Part shown: piece by piece, positions 7,112 to 16,947 of the stretch | How the letters are laid out: each line of letters starts with the position of its first letter | Position numbering within the stretch: the stretch's first letter is position 1 | Origin: Bacteroidales bacterium | GTDB lineage: Bacteria > Bacteroidota > Bacteroidia > Bacteroidales > UBA3824 | DNA: 33,660 nt | Assembly: GCA_024401025.1 (NCBI GenBank) | Contig: JAKSLV010000018.1 | Coordinates: 1-33,660, forward strand | Direction of reading: 5' to 3' | Made by a program: the position numbers and the translations under genes | Notes under the pieces: model-generated | Told to the model about the DNA's origin: nothing | Databases searched by the model: none | What the model saw: the letters and a program-made list of their open reading frames with translations, nothing else

Positions 7112-9481
7112 ATGCAAGGCAAGGCAAAAAACATCACGATAATAGCCATGACCCTGGCTGCAATAGCAGCGGCCGTGGCTTTTGCCCTGCCCAAATATCC
7201 ATTCAGCGTCCCCTACTCCACCGTAATCACCGACAGCTCAGGCGTTTTGCTTGGTGCCCACATAGCCGAGGATGGTCAGTGGAGGTTTCCTGATGCCGAC
7301 AGTGTGCCGTACAAATTCGCACAATGCATCACCACCTACGAGGACAAGCGATTCTACCATCACGGCGGAATAGACCTGATGGCCATAGCAAGAGCCATAT
7401 ATCAGGATATCAGCCAGATGCGCATAGTAAGCGGAGGCTCCACCATCACCATGCAGACCGTAAGGATTTCCCACAACAGGGAGCGCACGATATGGGCCAA
7501 GATATCAGAGGCGTTTCAGGCCCTGAGGCTCGAGTGCAGATATTCCAAAGACGAGATACTGCTGATGTATGCCAGCCACGCACCCTTCGGCGGCAACACC
7601 GTGGGCCTGGAGACCGCCGCCCAGAGATATTTCGGACGCCCGGCGCGCACCCTGTCATGGGCCGAGAGCGCCACCCTGGCCGTGCTGCCCAACAATCCGG
7701 CCCTCATACACCTCTCACGAAACCGCGAGGCCCTGATGCTGAAGCGCAACGCACTGCTGCAAAAGCTCTTGGACAACGGCACAATATCAGAGGAAACCTG
7801 CCTTCTGGCCCAGCAGGAGCCGCTTCCGATGGCGCCCCGACCCTATCCGCAGACAGCGCCCCACCTATTGGCGCACGTATCAGCCCTACAGAAAAAAAAG
7901 GACAGCCGCCGCTACATAAAAACCACCATCTGCGCAGCCACTCAGGCCAGGGCTCAGAACATTCTGGACCGCCACATCAGCAACCTCAGGGCCAACGGAA
8001 TACAGAACGCAGCGGTGTTGATAATGGAGGTACGCAGCGGCCGCGTTGTCACCTACATCGGCAACACCAAACCCGTGAAGGGCCGCGAGCAGCTGGACGG
8101 CAACAGCGTGGACATAATACAGGCTCCGCGCAGCACCGGCAGCATCCTGAAGCCTTTCCTATACTGCGCCATGCTTAGCGAGGGCCTGATGCTGCCCAAT
8201 ACACTGGTAGCTGATGTCCCAACGCAGATATCAGGCTATATGCCAAAGAATTACAGACTCACCTACGACGGCGCGGTGCCGGCATCACGGGCTCTGGCCA
8301 GATCGCTGAACGTGCCGGCCGTAAAGATGCTTCAGCAATATTCGGCCGAGAAACTAATCCACATTCTCCAGAAAACCGGCATCAGCTCCGTAAACAAATC
8401 CGCCGAGCATTACGGCCTGTCGCTGATACTTGGCGGATGCGAGGCCAGCCTCTGGCAGCTGTGCGGCGCCTACGCATCCATGGCCCGCAGCCTATACTTC
8501 TACACATCGCACGGCAACATGTACATGGCTCAATGCTACACGCCGCCCGTATGCACGGTTCAGGAAAATAATCCTGGAGCTGATACCGCCGCCACTGACC
8601 ACAGCATACTGTCGGCATCAGCAATATACCACACCCTTAACGCCCTTACCACCGTGGAGAGGCCCGAGAACGAGACCTCGCACGAGCTGTTTGGCTCCAA
8701 CAGGACCGTGGCGTGGAAAACCGGAACCAGTTTCGGATTCCGCGACGCCTGGGCAATAGGCATCAGCGGCAACTACGTGGTGGGCGTTTGGGCAGGCAAC
8801 GCCGACGGAGAGGGCCGCCCGGGCCTGGTGGGAATTACGGCTGCCGCGCCAATACTCTTCGACATCATGAAAATCCTGCCCAACCACGGCGACAAGTTTC
8901 CTGTACCCTACGACGAGCTGATACGCGCCACCATCTGCAAAAACAGCGGTCACCTGGCCACCGACATGTGCCCCGAGACTATGGAGCAGCTGATACCGGC
9001 AGCCGGCATAAATTCCAGCCCGTGCCCATATTGCAGGCTGATACATCTGGATGCTGGCGGAACGTACAGAGTAACAGCCGACTGCGAGGACCCCAACTCC
9101 ATAATCCACACGAAATGGTTTGCGCTGCCGCCTGCCATGGAATATTATTACCGCCAGCACAACAGCAACTACAAGCCTCTGCCGCCAATGAAAAACGGAG
9201 CCCACATCACCGACGGCGACAGCCCCATACAGGTGATATATCCCGAGGAGGGAGCCAAGATTTTCCTCCCAAAAGGTCTGGACGGAAAGAGGCAGGCCCT
9301 CGTGATAGAGGCCAGCTCGCGCAACAGCGGCGACAAGCTTTTCTGGCATCTCGACCAGGATTTCGTAACATCAACCGAGGACATGCACAGGATTTCGGTA
9401 ATGCCCGAGCCCGGCAAGCACACCATCACCATCACCAACAGGCAAGGCCTCAGCACAAGCCTGCACATAGAGATAAAGTAA
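7112..9481 (+). CDS. pbpC: penicillin-binding protein 1C (bifunctional)
   Basis: A 789-residue class A-type peptidoglycan synthase of the PBP1C group, anchored in the inner membrane by one helix near residues 8-26. The GT51 glycosyltransferase domain spans about 55-225, with the catalytic glutamate in YEDKRFYHHGG (E77) and the GGSTITMQ motif at 108-115. The transpeptidase domain spans about 295-620: SxxK is S344-I-L-K347 within RSTGSILKPF, SxN is SLN at 398-400, and KTG is at 536-538. The C-terminal ~90 residues form the beta-rich BiPBP_C domain characteristic of PBP1C. All catalytic residues are present. In many bacteria pbpC sits beside an alpha-2-macroglobulin gene; here the next gene, 21 nt downstream, encodes a helix-hairpin-helix membrane protein and is probably co-transcribed. 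Confidence 0.95.
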   Translation: MQGKAKNITIIAMTLAAIAAAVAFALPKYPFSVPYSTVITDSSGVLLGAHIAEDGQWRFPDADSVPYKFAQCITTYEDKRFYHHGGIDLMAIARAIYQDISQMRIVSGGSTITMQTVRISHNRERTIWAKISEAFQALRLECRYSKDEILLMYASHAPFGGNTVGLETAAQRYFGRPARTLSWAESATLAVLPNNPALIHLSRNREALMLKRNALLQKLLDNGTISEETCLLAQQEPLPMAPRPYPQTAPHLLAHVSALQKKKDSRRYIKTTICAATQARAQNILDRHISNLRANGIQNAAVLIMEVRSGRVVTYIGNTKPVKGREQLDGNSVDIIQAPRSTGSILKPFLYCAMLSEGLMLPNTLVADVPTQISGYMPKNYRLTYDGAVPASRALARSLNVPAVKMLQQYSAEKLIHILQKTGISSVNKSAEHYGLSLILGGCEASLWQLCGAYASMARSLYFYTSHGNMYMAQCYTPPVCTVQENNPGADTAATDHSILSASAIYHTLNALTTVERPENETSHELFGSNRTVAWKTGTSFGFRDAWAIGISGNYVVGVWAGNADGEGRPGLVGITAAAPILFDIMKILPNHGDKFPVPYDELIRATICKNSGHLATDMCPETMEQLIPAAGINSSPCPYCRLIHLDAGGTYRVTADCEDPNSIIHTKWFALPPAMEYYYRQHNSNYKPLPPMKNGAHITDGDSPIQVIYPEEGAKIFLPKGLDGKRQALVIEASSRNSGDKLFWHLDQDFVTSTEDMHRISVMPEPGKHTITITNRQGLSTSLHIEIK

Positions 9482-9502
9482 ACAAAACAACAATCGCAAA
9501 AA

Positions 9503-10675
9503 ATGCAAAACCTGCTCAACAAACTCAACAACTCGCTCATAAACAACTTATCGGCCAAGGACAAGCATCACATCTGGTTTATCTTAGGCATAATAGCCTC
9601 ACTTATAGTAATCAACGCCGTGGTATCGGTGATAAGGCCGCCCGTATCCGACATAAGCCAGATTTCTGATGCCGACAGCCTGATGCAGCAGCGCCTGGCC
9701 GCCCTCGACAGCATGTACCGAAACATGGAGGAGGCCGACACCCTGTCGAGACTCGACTCCTATATAATAAAGCGTTACGATACCATAGCACTCTTTGCCT
9801 TCGACCCCAACACCGCCACCAGGGAACAGCTCCTGAGGCTGGGGCTGACCGGCAAACAAGCAGGCAACCTGCTGAAATACAGGGAAAACGGAGGCCGTTT
9901 CACCGAGCCCGACGATTTCAGGAAAATGTATGGAATAAGGTCGATGCAATACAGAATCCTGAAGCCTTTCATACAGATAGCGGAGGCCCGTACATCAACG
10001 GCAGCATCAGGGAAAGGCCGAAAAGACAAAGCCTCAGACAAACAAAACAAGGCAGAGGAAAAAAGCATCGAGTACTTCGATTTTGACCCCAACAGCATAT
10101 CAGCCGATGATTTCATGAAGCTGGGGTTCAGCCAGAAACAGGCGCAATCGTTTGTAAACTACAGGGAAAAGGGCAAGAAATTCTACGTGCCAGACGACAT
10201 CACCGACGCCTACTGCGTGGACGGCAAGGCATACGAGAGGATAAAAAAATACATAAAGATAAACCTGGACAGCCTTACCGACGGCGGCAAAATCCGCGAC
10301 CTGAACACCATTGACCGTCAGGGACTTGTGGATTTGGGACTAAGCGATTCGGAGGCCGGGGAAATAATAGAATTCCGCCAGAAGGCCGGATTCTACTATG
10401 CGCCATGGCAGATAGCCGACGTGATAGGCAGCAAGAGGGGAAACAAGCTGAAATCCCTTTTCTACGTATGCCGCAGCGTGGAGCGCAAACTGCTGAACAT
10501 CAACACCGCAACGGCGGAGGAGATGGCGGAGAATCCTTACATAAAAGAGGATAAGGCCGCAAAAATAGTGGCCCTGCGCGACGAGATTGGCAAACTGGAG
10601 GCCCGTCACCTTGTGGAGATGAACGTGTTTGGCGAGCAGGAGATGAAACGCGTAAGCAACTACATAATCTATTAG
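9503..10675 (+). CDS. inner-membrane-anchored helix-hairpin-helix (ComEA-like) protein
   Basis: A 390-residue protein with a single membrane helix (about residues 24-44) and a long extracytoplasmic part carrying four helix-hairpin-helix units. The first starts FDPNTATREQLLRLGL (about 98-155), the second FDPNSISADDFMKLGF (about 190-245), the third DLNTIDRQGLVDLGL (about 262-320) and the fourth NINTATAEEMAENPYI (about 330-388). The FDPN/INTAT starts are typical of ComEA-type HhH domains, which bind DNA without sequence specificity in the periplasm. DNA uptake is an inference; HhH domains can also mediate protein contacts. A lysine-rich low-complexity linker lies at about 163-185. The gene follows pbpC by 21 nt, suggesting an operon, and converges with rnz. 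Tandem HhH proteins of this type are common in Bacteroidetes, but their function is poorly known. Confidence 0.85.
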   Translation: MQNLLNKLNNSLINNLSAKDKHHIWFILGIIASLIVINAVVSVIRPPVSDISQISDADSLMQQRLAALDSMYRNMEEADTLSRLDSYIIKRYDTIALFAFDPNTATREQLLRLGLTGKQAGNLLKYRENGGRFTEPDDFRKMYGIRSMQYRILKPFIQIAEARTSTAASGKGRKDKASDKQNKAEEKSIEYFDFDPNSISADDFMKLGFSQKQAQSFVNYREKGKKFYVPDDITDAYCVDGKAYERIKKYIKINLDSLTDGGKIRDLNTIDRQGLVDLGLSDSEAGEIIEFRQKAGFYYAPWQIADVIGSKRGNKLKSLFYVCRSVERKLLNINTATAEEMAENPYIKEDKAAKIVALRDEIGKLEARHLVEMNVFGEQEMKRVSNYIIY

Positions 10676-10694
10676 CCCAGAGCAAGGGATTGCG

Positions 10695-11615
10695 CTATTC
10701 CTTTATCACTATCTCCATGCCGTCGCAGGCGGCCACGGAGTTTGGGAATATTTGACGGGCCTGGTTTTCAAGAAGTTTCACCGAGCGGTAACGTCCCGAG
10801 AAATGACCTATCACAAGCATTCCGGCGTTGGCGGCCTGGGCAATCTCGGCGGCCTGACCTGCGGTGCAGTGGAAAGTCTCTACGGCGCGCTGCGCAAGGG
10901 CGTTGTCGTAGGTGGCCTCGTGGTAGAGCACCGTGGCGCCGCTGATGCCGGGCACAATGGAATCCACCTTCACGGTATCAGACACATAGGCATAGCTCTT
11001 GGGCTCGGGCGGATTTACGGTGAGCTCGCTGTTCGGGATTATGGTGCCGTCGGAGAGCTTTAGGTCGCCGCCGTCCTTTATGGCCACAATCTCGGCTATC
11101 GACAAGCCGTACTTGGTGATCACCTCCTTGCGGATGTTGGGCTGCGATGATTTCTCGCGGAAGATGAATCCCCAGGTCTGGATCCTGTGCTTAAGCGGAA
11201 AACTGTACACCTCCAGCCTGCGGCTCTCGAATGTAAGCGAGAATCCGTCGGGGTCAAGCGGCACAAACTCCAGGTTAAGGTCCATCTCGTCGAGGTTTAG
11301 CGGCGATGTGGGGCTCAGGAGCATTTCCTGGAGCCCGGCAGGACAATGTATGTACACCGTGCCGCGCCTGCCCATGAGGCTGAGCGACGACAGCAGTCCG
11401 AACAATCCATAGAAATGGTCGCCATGCAGATGCGATATAAAGATATGGTTTAGCGATGCAAACCTCACCTTGTATTTGCGCATGAGCATCTGAGTACCCT
11501 CGGCGCAATCCACAAGATACTGGGCACCGTTGTACTGAACCACCTGTGCGGAGGCGTTCCTGTATGTGGTGGGAAGGGCCGAGCCGCATCCCAGGATTCG
11601 AACTGTAAAAGACAT
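10695..11615 (-). CDS. rnz: ribonuclease Z
   Basis: A metallo-beta-lactamase-fold endonuclease that matures the 3' ends of tRNA precursors. With the ATG at 11615 it is 306 residues, the normal length for the bacterial short form. The zinc-binding motif HLHGDH lies in FISHLHGDHFYGLFGLL at about residue 60, preceded by the typical N-terminus FTVRILGCGSALP. Further conserved pieces are SDT in YAYVSDTVK, HEATY at about 232 and GHFSGRY near the C-terminus (about 270). An upstream in-frame ATG at 11708 would add 31 residues foreign to the family and overlap the facing promoter, so I rejected it. It converges with the HhH gene with only 19 nt between their stops, and diverges from the SprB-repeat gene. 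Confidence 0.95.
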   Translation of the reverse strand: MSFTVRILGCGSALPTTYRNASAQVVQYNGAQYLVDCAEGTQMLMRKYKVRFASLNHIFISHLHGDHFYGLFGLLSSLSLMGRRGTVYIHCPAGLQEMLLSPTSPLNLDEMDLNLEFVPLDPDGFSLTFESRRLEVYSFPLKHRIQTWGFIFREKSSQPNIRKEVITKYGLSIAEIVAIKDGGDLKLSDGTIIPNSELTVNPPEPKSYAYVSDTVKVDSIVPGISGATVLYHEATYDNALAQRAVETFHCTAGQAAEIAQAANAGMLVIGHFSGRYRSVKLLENQARQIFPNSVAACDGMEIVIKE

Positions 11616-11647
11616 ACGATTATCCAAATAATAATAATTACGGACTG

Positions 11648-11678
11648 CGAAAATACAATTTTTTTTGCTTATTCCGAA
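11648..11678 (-). promoter_or_regulatory. possible rnz promoter
   Basis: On the minus strand TATTTTCG (11648-11655) differs from TAnnTTTG at one position, and TTCG (11675-11678) lies 19 nt upstream where TTTG is expected. Spacing is right but both elements are imperfect. It is about 33 nt from the chosen start. Confidence 0.35.
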
Positions 11679-11761
11679 ACTTTTGGGGCACAAATGCAGC
11701 CCCGACAAAAAAAAATTTATTAAAGGGCAACAAATTAGAATTTTAATACGTCTTTTTTATA

Positions 11762-11769
11762 TAAATTTG
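11762..11769 (+). promoter_or_regulatory. -7 element for the SprB-repeat gene
   Basis: TAAATTTG followed by C matches the Bacteroidetes -7 consensus 27 nt upstream of the ATG at 11797. The -33 position holds only an AT-rich run, so the promoter may be weak or activator-dependent. It also argues against the longer frame starting at 11665. Confidence 0.55.
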
Positions 11770-11796
11770 CAAATTGAAAAATTGCTGCTTATAATT

Positions 11797-14700
11797 ATGA
11801 GAATTCGCATATTTACAATATTATCCATACTGGCATTTTGCGGAATGTGCCACAGCGCACTATCGCAGGTAAACACATTCCCATACCGCTGGGGATTCAA
11901 CAACGGGCTAGATGGCTGGGAAAACTCTTCCCATCTGGTGGCCGAATGGACCGTGGGGCAGGGCAACACCGCCCGCAAGACCGACGGCGATGGCTTTATC
12001 ACGGGCCCTGATGCTGCTTTGGAGGGCTCGGGCTACGCGTTCGTAAACATGGTGGACCATCCCGTGCCGGGCAAGGAGGTGGCCATAGTGAAGACCTTCG
12101 ACCTAAGCTCGCTCACAAATCCTATCATAACCATGTACGCCTACAGCCTCTGGACCAAGGGCGACGGCGCATCGCTCACCATATCCGCCCGCGAGACCGG
12201 CGACATGTATTTCCGCGACCTCATAACGCAATACGAGAACAAGGGCGACGACTGGTACAGACTTAACTCGTGCCTGTCGCGATACGCCGGAAAACCCAGC
12301 GTGGAGATAAAGATATCAGTGAAAAACAACGGCAGCAAACCGCCAAACATAGCCATCGACGATCTCCTGATAGAGGATTTCGTGCTAAAGACCTCGGTTA
12401 CTGATGCCAGCTGCTATGGCGGCAAGGACGGCTCGGTGAAGGTGACAGCCATAGGCGGCGGACCGCTGTATCAATACTCCATCGACCACGAGGTTACATA
12501 CGAGCAGTCGTCGATGCCCACGTATCAGAAAAACGAGCTTAAGGCCGGCACATACGCCACTTTCGTAATCGACATGCAGTCGGGATGCAAGGCCACCGAC
12601 CTTGGCGTGCAGGTGAAACAGCCGCCAGAAATCCAGGTGAATGCCCTGGTATCTGACCTTACCTGCTACGGCGACAACTCGGGAAAACTGGAGATAACAG
12701 CCCGCGAGGTGCAATGGAGCACCAACGTTTCCAAACTGCCATACGAGTATTCCATCGACGGAGGCCTCTCCTACCAGTACAGCAACAAGTTCGAGAACCT
12801 TACCGGCGGCACCTACAAGGTAATGGTGCGCAACAGGGACAACTGCGTATCTGACCCCAAATTTGTAGACATAGGACAGGACGTATTGCTGGAGTTTGCC
12901 ACCGTAACGGCCAAGGACATAGAGCGTTGCTACGGCGACAACACCGGCGAGATACACATACAGGCAAACTTTGGTCCGGGCAACGCCCCGCTCGACTACT
13001 CGGTGGACGGCGGCAGAAACTATCACAACAGCCTCAACTCGTTTTCGGGTCTTACTGCCGGAACTTACAATCTGGTGATAAAAGACCGCAACGGATGCAC
13101 CGTGGAGCTCGACAGCAATGTGGTGCTGCATCAGCCCGACAAATTCGACTACGAGGGCATCACTCCAATGGCTGTGGACGGATGCTACGGCGACAAGAAC
13201 GGATCGATAACACTGAGCGTAAGCGGTGGAACCATCCCATACACATATTCGATAAACAAGGGCATCACATACGAAACCACCAACAAATTCCGCGACCTGG
13301 CAGCCGGCACCTACAAGGCCATCTGCCGCGACGCCATGGGATGCCTTACCGAGGAGCGCGACGTGGAGATCACTCAGCCCGAGAAACTTAAGATAATCTC
13401 CGTGCACGTAGACAACGTTCAGGACTGCTACGGCGACAAGACCGGCCACATAGAGATTACGGCCCAGGGCGGCACGGGAACGCTAAAGTACGAGGTTAAT
13501 GCCATATTGAGCAAGCTTCAGGCCGATAATGACTTCTACGGACTGGCCGCCGGCGAATACCTGCCATACGTGGTGGACGAGAAGAGGTGTTTCGACGTGG
13601 GCGAATACGTGAAGCTCGACCAGCCTGCCAAGTTCGTGATAGCCAGCGCCTCCAAGTATGACGGCGACATCCGCTGCCACGGCGACAGGGAAGGAATAAT
13701 ATACACCCTGGCCAACGGCGGCACACTGCCATACACCTACACCATAGACGGATACGCCACATCGAAAACCACTCCCAAGATGGAGAGCTGCACCTTCGAC
13801 AAGCTTACCGCCGGAAAATACACCGTGCAGGCCCGCGACGGCAAGGGATGCAAGGCCGAGAACAAGGAGCTGGAGCTCCACGAGCCCGACCTCCTCAAGA
13901 TTACCGGAATCACATTGCAGAACGTGAACTGCCACGGCGAGAAGAGCGGCTCCGTAACCCTTACGGCCACCGGCGGCATCGACGGATACAGCTACGGATA
14001 CAGCCGAAACCACGAGAGGACCTTCCGATACGTGATAACTCCCACGATAGAGAATCTGGGGGCTGAGACTTACGACTTCTCGGTGAAGGACGCCAACGGA
14101 TGCCTGGCCTACAAGAACGACATCACCATCTACGAGCCCGACGAGCTGGAATTCATGACCATAAACACCTATCCCGTTACCGGATGCCACGGCGACGAGA
14201 ACGGAAGCATAATCCTGGGCGCCAAGGGCGGCGTTACGCCATACAGATACTCGATAGACGGCGGCGAAACGTATCAGAAGGAATTTACCTTCACGGGACT
14301 GCCGGGCGGCAACAACTACATTCCGGCGGTGATAGACGACCACGGATGTTTCGTAATAGCCCAGTCCGAAACCATCGGCGAGCCCAGCGAGATCAGGATA
14401 AACACCGTAAACTCCAGCGAGGTGGCCGGATGCAAGGGCAGCAAGGCCGGATCGATAACGATGAGCGCACAGGGCGGCACAGGAAAGCTTACATACATGG
14501 CCAACAGCTTTGTAAGCACCGACGGCAAGTTCCAGAAGCTTGCGGCCGGCAGCTACAACCTTGTGGTGTTCGACGAGAGGGGCTGCTCGGTGAAGCAAGA
14601 CGGCGTGGTGGTGGAAGAGCCCGACGAGATGAGGATAGTATCCACCAGCACCGTAAACGAAAACTGCTACGGTCAGAGCATAGGATCGTTCACCATAAAG

Positions 14701-16875
14701 GCCGCCGGAGGAAGGGAGTTTCAGAGCAGCTTCCCATACAAGTTCTACCTGGACGATTCACAAAACCCAAACAACTATGACGGACAGTACGTGAACCTGA
14801 AGGCCGGAAAATACAAATACCGTCTGGAAGACAAGTACGGATGCACCCTCGACGGCAGATTCACCATCACCGAGCCCGACGAGTTTATCATAAGCAGGAT
14901 AGATTCAAGCGACGTGCTTACATGCAACGGCCACAAGACCGGCTACATAAAGGTGATAACCAAGGGCGGCGTTCAGCCGCTGATGATTACGGCAACGGGA
15001 ATCAACTACTACAAGGAAACCACCGACGGCGTGTTCGATAATCTGGGAGCCAATCAGTACGAGCTGCTGGCCATAGACGCAAAGAATTGCAAGGCTGATG
15101 CTTACGTTACTCTTACAGAGCCATCCAAGGTGAATTTCGAGGCCAAGCAGACCAAGGACATCCTGTGTTTCGAAAACGGCAACGCCGAGATAGAGACCAA
15201 GGCCTGGGGCGGAAACGAGGGCTACTCGTTCTCGCTGGACGGCGGCAAAACCTACAGCTACGAGCCCGGAACAATCAAGGGCATCGGCGAGGGCGTATAT
15301 ATGGTGAAGGTGCGCGACTCCCACAACTGCGAATCGGCGTATCAGAGAGAGATTAGGATTACAAGGCCCAACAGGCTTGTGATAAGCGCCGAGGGTCAGG
15401 ATCTGGCCTGCCATGAGGGCAACACGGGCCGCATACTGTCGTCGGCAATGGGCGGCACAAGGCCGTATCAGTTCTCGCTCGACAACATCAACTGGCAGGA
15501 GAACACCGGAGTATTCTCCAAGCTATCCGACGGCACATACACCGTATACGTGCGCGACCTCAATATGTGCCAGACCAACAGCGAGGAAATCACCATAACA
15601 AGGCCCGACAACAAGGCCGGATTCAGCGTGGATGTAAGCGAGGGCTGCTCGCCTTTGGAGATTGTGCTCACCCAGGACCACGAGGGACTGGCCAACTACA
15701 CCATAAGCAACGGCGACCTGATTTTCAACAGGACTGGCCCTACAAGGCACACGGTGAAAAACCCAACCCTGGAGGAGCAGACCTACAAGATAACATCCAG
15801 CCTGGTGATAGACAACACCGGCGGATGCACCGATACGGCATCGCTGTTCATTACCGTGTACCCCAAGCCCAAGGTGGATTTCGTGCTGCTGGCAGACAGC
15901 CTGCAATGGCCAAACAACACCATTCAGTTCATGAACACCAGCAAGAACCACACCACCGCCCTCTGGGATTTCGGCGACGGCACCACATCCGAGAACATAT
16001 CGGAATCCAGCCATGAATACGCCACCTGCGGATACTACAACGTAGTGCTGATAGAAACCGACGGACGCTGCGCCGACACCACCGAGCACAGCATCAAGAT
16101 AGAGGGCCGCCCCATAAAGGCGTCGTTCCTTGCCAACAAGACCGAAGGCTGCGAGCCCATCACGGTAAAGTTCGAGAACACATCAGAGAACAGCGACTCG
16201 TGCTTGTGGGATTTCGGCGACGGAGTTACGCTCTACAATGCCTTGGAGCCTCAGCACACTTTCAAGTCGCCGGGCAACTACAACGTTACACTCACCCTGT
16301 TTGGCGATTGCGGACAGCAGACCTCCACCACAAAAAACGTGGAGGTGTACAACAAGCCCACCGCGGCTTTCTCGCAAAACCAGGACACTCTCTACTCCGA
16401 TCAGCTGCTGAGGCTATACTGCGAGTCGGCGGCGGGATCGCAATACCTGTGGAAATTCGGCGACGGCCAGACCTCCAACCTCAAGGACCCCGTGCATGAG
16501 TATGGCAAGGATGGAGTATACGACATCCAGCTGATAGTAACCACCGACCGCTCGTGCGTGGATACCGCCGAGGTAAAGGGCGCCGTGGTGGTGATAAAGC
16601 ATCCCGTGGTGGTGTTCCCGACAGCCTTCTCGCCAAATTCCGACGGCATCAACGACACCTTCGGCCCGGTGCACGGCGATGTTAAGGAATACGAGATAAT
16701 AATAATGAACCACAAGGGCAACGTGATGTTCCAATCCAACAACATCAACGAGGGATGGGACGGCACCCGAAACGGAATACACTGTCCTCCGGGACTGTAT
16801 GTATACAAGGCAAAAATCACGATGAGGGACGATAAGTTCTACCATGTGACGGGTAAAATCATTCTTTTGAGATAA
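11797..16875 (+). CDS. giant SprB-repeat/PKD surface protein, T9SS substrate
   Basis: A 1,692-residue secreted protein. Order of parts: signal peptide (1-24, ending SALSQ); a jelly-roll/MAM-like domain (about 30-195); 13 SprB repeats with their leading Cys near residues 206, 290, 378, 463, 544, 627, 712, 797, 879, 957, 1043, 1123 and 1205 (period 78-88); a PKD-rich region (about 1275-1602), with WDFGDG twice and WKFGDG once; and a C-terminal type B sorting domain starting FPTAFSPNSDGINDTF, ending at the stop. Most repeats read C-Y/H-G-D/E-x-x-G-x-I, and most carry a second Cys near the end (D-x-x-G-C), so a disulfide per repeat is plausible. SprB is the mobile adhesin of gliding Flavobacterium; in non-gliding Bacteroidales such proteins are probably adhesins exported by T9SS. 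The ATG at 11797 gives a clean signal peptide. Confidence 0.93.
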   Translation: MRIRIFTILSILAFCGMCHSALSQVNTFPYRWGFNNGLDGWENSSHLVAEWTVGQGNTARKTDGDGFITGPDAALEGSGYAFVNMVDHPVPGKEVAIVKTFDLSSLTNPIITMYAYSLWTKGDGASLTISARETGDMYFRDLITQYENKGDDWYRLNSCLSRYAGKPSVEIKISVKNNGSKPPNIAIDDLLIEDFVLKTSVTDASCYGGKDGSVKVTAIGGGPLYQYSIDHEVTYEQSSMPTYQKNELKAGTYATFVIDMQSGCKATDLGVQVKQPPEIQVNALVSDLTCYGDNSGKLEITAREVQWSTNVSKLPYEYSIDGGLSYQYSNKFENLTGGTYKVMVRNRDNCVSDPKFVDIGQDVLLEFATVTAKDIERCYGDNTGEIHIQANFGPGNAPLDYSVDGGRNYHNSLNSFSGLTAGTYNLVIKDRNGCTVELDSNVVLHQPDKFDYEGITPMAVDGCYGDKNGSITLSVSGGTIPYTYSINKGITYETTNKFRDLAAGTYKAICRDAMGCLTEERDVEITQPEKLKIISVHVDNVQDCYGDKTGHIEITAQGGTGTLKYEVNAILSKLQADNDFYGLAAGEYLPYVVDEKRCFDVGEYVKLDQPAKFVIASASKYDGDIRCHGDREGIIYTLANGGTLPYTYTIDGYATSKTTPKMESCTFDKLTAGKYTVQARDGKGCKAENKELELHEPDLLKITGITLQNVNCHGEKSGSVTLTATGGIDGYSYGYSRNHERTFRYVITPTIENLGAETYDFSVKDANGCLAYKNDITIYEPDELEFMTINTYPVTGCHGDENGSIILGAKGGVTPYRYSIDGGETYQKEFTFTGLPGGNNYIPAVIDDHGCFVIAQSETIGEPSEIRINTVNSSEVAGCKGSKAGSITMSAQGGTGKLTYMANSFVSTDGKFQKLAAGSYNLVVFDERGCSVKQDGVVVEEPDEMRIVSTSTVNENCYGQSIGSFTIKAAGGREFQSSFPYKFYLDDSQNPNNYDGQYVNLKAGKYKYRLEDKYGCTLDGRFTITEPDEFIISRIDSSDVLTCNGHKTGYIKVITKGGVQPLMITATGINYYKETTDGVFDNLGANQYELLAIDAKNCKADAYVTLTEPSKVNFEAKQTKDILCFENGNAEIETKAWGGNEGYSFSLDGGKTYSYEPGTIKGIGEGVYMVKVRDSHNCESAYQREIRITRPNRLVISAEGQDLACHEGNTGRILSSAMGGTRPYQFSLDNINWQENTGVFSKLSDGTYTVYVRDLNMCQTNSEEITITRPDNKAGFSVDVSEGCSPLEIVLTQDHEGLANYTISNGDLIFNRTGPTRHTVKNPTLEEQTYKITSSLVIDNTGGCTDTASLFITVYPKPKVDFVLLADSLQWPNNTIQFMNTSKNHTTALWDFGDGTTSENISESSHEYATCGYYNVVLIETDGRCADTTEHSIKIEGRPIKASFLANKTEGCEPITVKFENTSENSDSCLWDFGDGVTLYNALEPQHTFKSPGNYNVTLTLFGDCGQQTSTTKNVEVYNKPTAAFSQNQDTLYSDQLLRLYCESAAGSQYLWKFGDGQTSNLKDPVHEYGKDGVYDIQLIVTTDRSCVDTAEVKGAVVVIKHPVVVFPTAFSPNSDGINDTFGPVHGDVKEYEIIIMNHKGNVMFQSNNINEGWDGTRNGIHCPPGLYVYKAKITMRDDKFYHVTGKIILLR

Positions 16876-16888
16876 TTGCAAAAGAAAT

Positions 16889-16920
16889 TTTGATTATTCA
16901 ATAATTCTTTTGTAAATTTG
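16889..16920 (+). promoter_or_regulatory. Bacteroidetes-type promoter for the lipoprotein gene
   Basis: TTTG (16889-16892), a 20-nt spacer and TAAATTTG (16913-16920) are an exact consensus match, 27 nt before the ATG at 16948. The lipoprotein and probably the next gene are thus expressed independently of the giant adhesin. Confidence 0.75.
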
Positions 16921-16947
16921 CGTTTGTAAACAAATACCATACAAAAA

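Noticed and set aside
10676..10694. Terminator between the converging HhH and rnz genes
   Set aside because: Only a weak, bulged AGCAA/TTGCGCT pairing is present and no T-run, so no terminator is called.
11616..11708. Longer N-terminus for RNase Z (ATG at 11708)
   Set aside because: The extra 31 residues do not fit the family, whose N-terminus starts at FTVRILGCGSALP, and would extend through the facing regulatory region.
11665..11796. Longer N-terminus for the SprB-repeat protein (ATG at 11665)
   Set aside because: It would bury the signal peptide 44 residues inside the protein and start upstream of the -7 element at 11762.
12385..14598. Two long minus-strand frames (354 and 371 codons) opposite the SprB repeats
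   Set aside because: They are antisense to a strongly supported coding region and arise from its high GC3 and repeated codons.
12396..15620. Possible CRISPR or DNA-level tandem repeat array
   Set aside because: The regularity is at protein level only, with a period of 78-88 codons; no short identical direct repeats with unique spacers are seen.
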